From positions 1-9,515 of the forward strand of contig JAHELM010000055.1 in the NCBI GenBank assembly GCA_024644185.1: DNA of 9,515 bases, written 5' to 3'. The notes under the pieces were generated by a model. It worked only from the letters and a program-made list of their open reading frames with translations. It was not told where the DNA came from and ran no database searches. The stretch comes from Rhodospirillales bacterium. GTDB taxonomy: Bacteria; Pseudomonadota; Alphaproteobacteria; UBA8366; JADFVY01. The translations under genes were made by a program, and so were the position numbers. Shown here in pieces: positions 6,938 to 9,515 of the stretch. The stretch's first letter is position 1. Every line of letters starts with the position of its first letter.

Positions 6938-7561
6938 ATGTACGAACTCTACTGGTCGCAAGGCAGCGCCGCCGTGGTTCCCCAGGCCGTGCTGGAGGAG
7001 ATCGGCGCGCCCTACAGGCTGCGCAAGGTCGATCTTGCGGCGGGCGAGCAGCATCGGCCCGAATTTCTGGCGCTCAACCCGTTCGGCTACGTGCCGGTGC
7101 TGGTCGATGGCAAGACGGTGCTCAGCGAGACCGCGGCTATTGTCCTGTATCTGTGCGACAAGCATCCGGAAGCCGGCCTGGCGCCGAAGGCCGGATCGCC
7201 GGACCGGGCGGCGTTCTATCGCTGGCTGGTGTTCCTCGCCAATACCATGCAGACCACGCTGTCGCGGCAATACGCGCCCGGCCGCTACACGGCGCGGCCG
7301 GACCAGGCGGCGGGCGTGCGCGAGAAGGCCGATGAGAATCTCGACCGGTACTGGCAGACGATCGACGACACGCTGGCCGCCGCCGGGCCCTACCTCCTGG
7401 GCGACAAGTACAGCGCCTGCGATGCCTATATGTGGGTGCTTGGAACCTGGCAGGATCCGCCGGGCTCGCTGCTGCCGCGCTTTGCCAATCTCCGGCGCTG
7501 CGTCGACCTCGTCACCGCGCGGCCGGCGATCGGCAAGCTGATCGAGAGTGGAGCCGTGTAG
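6938..7561 (+). CDS. Glutathione S-transferase family protein
   Basis: A 207-residue soluble protein of normal GST length. The thioredoxin-like N-terminal domain begins MYELYWSQGSAAV; Ser7 or Ser10 is a candidate for glutathione activation. It contains NPFGYVPVLVDG with the conserved cis-Pro (P53) and LSETAAIVLYL, whose Glu-Thr pair binds the gamma-glutamyl part of glutathione. The helical C-terminal domain has LLGDKYSACDAYMWV, the N-capping box that stabilises GST folds. The ATG at 6938 has GAGGA at 6926-6930. Bacterial GSTs conjugate electrophiles, reduce peroxides or disulfides, or isomerise ring-cleavage products. Placed after the MDR gene it may handle a reactive intermediate, but this is only inference. 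Its last 50 bases overlap the 3' end of the opposing hydrolase gene. No clear bidirectional terminator is visible at the junction. Confidence 0.88.
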   Translation: MYELYWSQGSAAVVPQAVLEEIGAPYRLRKVDLAAGEQHRPEFLALNPFGYVPVLVDGKTVLSETAAIVLYLCDKHPEAGLAPKAGSPDRAAFYRWLVFLANTMQTTLSRQYAPGRYTARPDQAAGVREKADENLDRYWQTIDDTLAAAGPYLLGDKYSACDAYMWVLGTWQDPPGSLLPRFANLRRCVDLVTARPAIGKLIESGAV

Positions 7562-8423
7562 GCGCGCCCAGGAATCCGCGCAGCCGTTCGACCACCAGAT
7601 CGGGCTTTTCGACCATCAGGAAATGACCGCCATCGGACACATATTCCATGCTGAACCGGGTGTACCAGCGGGTCACCAGGTCGGACCATTTCGACGGGAT
7701 GCAGGTATCCGCCATGCCCTGCAGGAACAGGGTTTCCCGGTCGCTGATGGTGCGGTCGATGCCGTCCCAGGGCGCGGGCGGGATGTAGCAATTGAAACCG
7801 GCCTCGATGTTTCCGGGTTTCATGTAGTTGTCGACATAGATCTCCAGCATCTCGCCGTCGAACAGCCCGCGGTCATGCGACCAGTGCGACAGGAAGTGGC
7901 GGAAATAGATGCGGCAGGCCTCGCGGCTGGAGCCCACCAGTTCGGCCGCCATCGGCAGCGCGTGGAACATGTTGTACCAGGATTCGTGGATATGCTCCGG
8001 CCCGAGCCAGAGCTCGTCGAAGCCGGGCACGATCGGGTTGAAGATCGCCACCTTGCCGGTGCGGTCGGGATGGCGGCGCATGAATTTGTGCGCGACCACC
8101 GCGCCGAAGTCGTGACCGACCAGATGCGCCCGCTCGATCCCCAGCGCGTCCAGCAATTGCCGGAAGTCGTCGACCGCGTGGTTCATGTGGAACAGGTCCG
8201 GCCGGTCGAGCGGCGGCTTTCCGGAATCCCCGAAGCCGCGCATGTCCGGCACGATGACGTCGAAATCCTCGGCCAGCGGCCCGATGACGCGGTGCCATTC
8301 CCACCAGAAGCCCGGCCAGCCATGCATCAGCAGCAGCGGCTCGCCCTTGCCTTCGCGAACGTAATGCAGGGTCAGGTCGGCCAGCTTCGCGCGGTGGTGG
8401 GTGAAATCTTCGGGTCGTCGCAT
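7512..8423 (-). CDS. Alpha/beta hydrolase with Asp nucleophile, epoxide-hydrolase/haloacetate-dehalogenase group
   Basis: A 303-residue alpha/beta hydrolase. The oxyanion loop is HGWPGFWWEW (34-43), then PDMRGFGDSGKP (59-70). The nucleophile elbow is VGHDFGA with D105, the likely charge-relay acid is D239 in QGMADTCIP, and the catalytic base is H267 in DGGHFLMVEKP. An Asp nucleophile fits epoxide hydrolases and haloacid dehalogenases, not esterases. Fluoroacetate dehalogenases have Arg directly after the Asp to hold the carboxylate. Here it is Phe (F106), which favours an epoxide-hydrolase-like or other activity. The cap has Y150 and Y213 (GFNCYIPP) as candidate epoxide-polarising tyrosines. 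The start at 8423 (ATG) has GAGGA 11 bases upstream, a little far. The frame stays open much further upstream but runs antisense to the dehydrogenase gene. The last 16 or so residues (from about P288) are read from the overlap with the transferase gene and look like a non-conserved tail. Confidence 0.87.
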   Translation of the reverse strand: MRRPEDFTHHRAKLADLTLHYVREGKGEPLLLMHGWPGFWWEWHRVIGPLAEDFDVIVPDMRGFGDSGKPPLDRPDLFHMNHAVDDFRQLLDALGIERAHLVGHDFGAVVAHKFMRRHPDRTGKVAIFNPIVPGFDELWLGPEHIHESWYNMFHALPMAAELVGSSREACRIYFRHFLSHWSHDRGLFDGEMLEIYVDNYMKPGNIEAGFNCYIPPAPWDGIDRTISDRETLFLQGMADTCIPSKWSDLVTRWYTRFSMEYVSDGGHFLMVEKPDLVVERLRGFLGAPTRLHSRSACRSPAAR

Positions 8424-8464
8424 GGGTCTTCGGGTCCTCGTCGAATGGCGGGTGCCGCGCGCGG

Positions 8465-8493
8465 ATGATGGACGCCCGCAACGGGCAAGACAA
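8465..8493 (-). promoter_or_regulatory. Candidate promoter for the hydrolase gene, with an inverted repeat in its spacer
   Basis: On the minus strand, TTGTCT (8493-8488) and CATCAT (8470-8465) are 17 bases apart, each matching four of six consensus bases. The spacer contains a perfect inverted repeat, GCCCG-CAA-CGGGC (8474-8486), which could be a regulator site. The region lies in the 114-base divergent gap between the hydrolase and dehydrogenase genes. The boxes are weak, so treat this as a suggestion. Confidence 0.25.
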
Positions 8494-8537
8494 GTGCCGG
8501 GGCGGTCCGGCGATAACGGGAAAGGAAGGCATTTATC

Positions 8538-9515
8538 ATGGCGAAAACGATGCGTGCGGCGGTTCTGACGGGATTCGGCAAGCCGCTGGAAATCCGCGAA
8601 ATGCCGATTCCGACGCCGGGCCCGGGCGAACTTCTGATCAAGCTGGAGACCTGCGGCGTCTGCCACAGCGATCTGGACGTGCGCTCCGGTTCCACCGCGC
8701 CGGCCAATCCGGCGTTTCCGCTGGTTCTTGGCCATGAGGGCGTCGGCCGGGTCGTCGGGCATGGGCCGGGCACCGGGTTCATCGCCGAAGGCACGCGCGT
8801 CGGCCTGCCCTGGATGCACGATACCTGCGGCCATTGCCGGGAATGCCTCACCGGCTACGAATCCTTCTGCGGCGAACATCGTGGCCACGGCTTCAGCGTC
8901 AATGGCGGCTTTTCCGAATACGCCCTGGTCAAGGAAGCCTATACGGCGGTCATCCCCGATGCCATCTCGTCGGCCGCCGCCTCGCCGCTGCTGTGTGCCG
9001 GCGTCACCGCCTGGGGCGGCATCCGCAAGGCCGAACTGGCCCCCGGCAAGACTGCGGCGATCTTCGGCTGCGGCGGTCTGGGCCAGTACGGCATCCAGCT
9101 GGCCAAGGCATCGGGCGCGACGGTGGTGGCCATCGACATGTCGCCGCGCAAGCTGGAGATCGCGCGCAAGCTGGGCGCCGATCACACCTTCCTGGCAACC
9201 GACGATCCGGGCGCCAAACTTCGCGATATCGGCGGCGCCGATGCCTGCATCAATTTCGCCCCGTCCAACCGCGTCTGGGACGCCATTCTCAAGGGGGTCA
9301 ATACGCGCGGCTGGATCATCTCCATCGCCCAGGTGCCCGAGCCGGTGCAGCTCAGCCTGGAATGGCTGCTGTTCACCGGGGTGCGCATCACCGGGTCGTC
9401 GGTCGGATCGCGCCAGGAACTGCGCGACTTGCTGGAGATCGGCGCGCGGATCGGCCTGAAGCTGGACATCGAGACGGTGCCGCTGGCCAAGGCCAACGAC
9501 GCCATGGACCGGCTG
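8538..9515 (+). CDS. Zinc-dependent alcohol dehydrogenase (MDR, AdhP-like), 3' end missing
   Basis: The frame is open from the ATG at 8538 to the window edge, 326 residues without a stop. Members are usually near 340, so only a short tail is missing. Catalytic zinc ligands are C42 in CGVCHSD, H66-E67 in GHEGVG, and C153 in PLLCAGVTAW. The structural zinc site is intact with C97, C100, C103 and C111. The nucleotide loop is GCGGLG at 177-182, and D200 in VVAIDMSPRK favours NAD over NADP. The family oxidises primary alcohols to aldehydes, or the reverse, in the cytoplasm. AAGGAAGG at 8522-8529 is a good ribosome site eight bases upstream. The gene is divergent from the hydrolase gene, and a shared control region is possible. 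Substrate is not determined by sequence. A link to the methylated-amine theme, for example through an aldehyde by-product, is speculative. Confidence 0.93.
   Translation, partial: MAKTMRAAVLTGFGKPLEIREMPIPTPGPGELLIKLETCGVCHSDLDVRSGSTAPANPAFPLVLGHEGVGRVVGHGPGTGFIAEGTRVGLPWMHDTCGHCRECLTGYESFCGEHRGHGFSVNGGFSEYALVKEAYTAVIPDAISSAAASPLLCAGVTAWGGIRKAELAPGKTAAIFGCGGLGQYGIQLAKASGATVVAIDMSPRKLEIARKLGADHTFLATDDPGAKLRDIGGADACINFAPSNRVWDAILKGVNTRGWIISIAQVPEPVQLSLEWLLFTGVRITGSSVGSRQELRDLLEIGARIGLKLDIETVPLAKANDAMDRL

Noticed and set aside
7562..7600. A bidirectional terminator at the transferase/hydrolase junction
   Set aside because: GC-rich half-palindromes such as GGCGCGCC occur, but there is no stable stem with a T-run on either strand.
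7548..8468. A 306-codon plus-strand frame antisense to the hydrolase
   Set aside because: Its composition is typical of an antisense shadow, with no motifs. The minus strand carries all hydrolase motifs.
8424..9185. A 254-residue N-terminal extension of the hydrolase frame
   Set aside because: It runs antisense to the alcohol dehydrogenase gene and has no domain. The hydrolase family sequence begins near the ATG at 8423.
1..9515. CRISPR arrays, tRNA genes, insertion sequences or a phage or defence system
   Set aside because: No regularly spaced repeats, transposase-like frames, tRNA-like folds or composition breaks were seen. The region reads as ordinary chromosomal metabolic genes.

Overview
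The window is dense, GC-rich DNA. Its coding style, gene types and operon packing (GTG starts, a stop/start overlap, short gaps) suggest an alphaproteobacterium, perhaps of the Rhodospirillales type. That placement is inference from composition and gene content, since there is no rRNA or other marker. No RNA genes, mobile elements, CRISPR arrays or long repeats are visible, and no gap between genes exceeds about 160 bases.

Layout. Positions 1-305 hold the 3' end of a VOC (glyoxalase-fold) gene, which overlaps the start of a Rieske non-heme iron oxygenase gene (302-1450). After a 161-base gap with a hairpin and a weak promoter candidate comes a three-gene ABC importer of the ProX/ProV/ProW (betaine) class. 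It consists of a secreted binding protein (1612-2583), a strong intrinsic terminator or attenuator (2599-2639), an ATPase (2704-3789) and an unusually long permease with two permease halves in one chain (3809-5884). Two same-strand enzyme genes follow closely: a zinc-free MDR/quinone-oxidoreductase-like protein (5898-6911) and a glutathione transferase homologue (6938-7561). A minus-strand alpha/beta hydrolase with an Asp nucleophile (7512-8423) converges on the transferase and overlaps it by 50 bases. It diverges from a zinc-dependent alcohol dehydrogenase (8538 to the window end, 3' end cut off) across a 114-base region.

How the genes may work together. The importer class binds small quaternary or methylated amines (glycine betaine, choline, proline betaine, TMAO and similar). 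The oxygenase resembles the glycine betaine/choline/stachydrine/carnitine branch of Rieske enzymes, notably in its C-terminal EDVEICESVQRGL and EHFLHHF segments. The most economical reading is an uptake-and-oxidation cassette for a methylated-amine or betaine-like compound, with VOC, MDR, GST, hydrolase and dehydrogenase genes handling later intermediates or reactive by-products. The exact substrate cannot be read from the sequence. No reductase partner for the oxygenase and no regulator are in the window.

The points most worth checking are the His-x7-His spacing at the oxygenase's iron site, the fused double permease, the terminator inside the importer operon, and the oxygenase/importer linkage itself.
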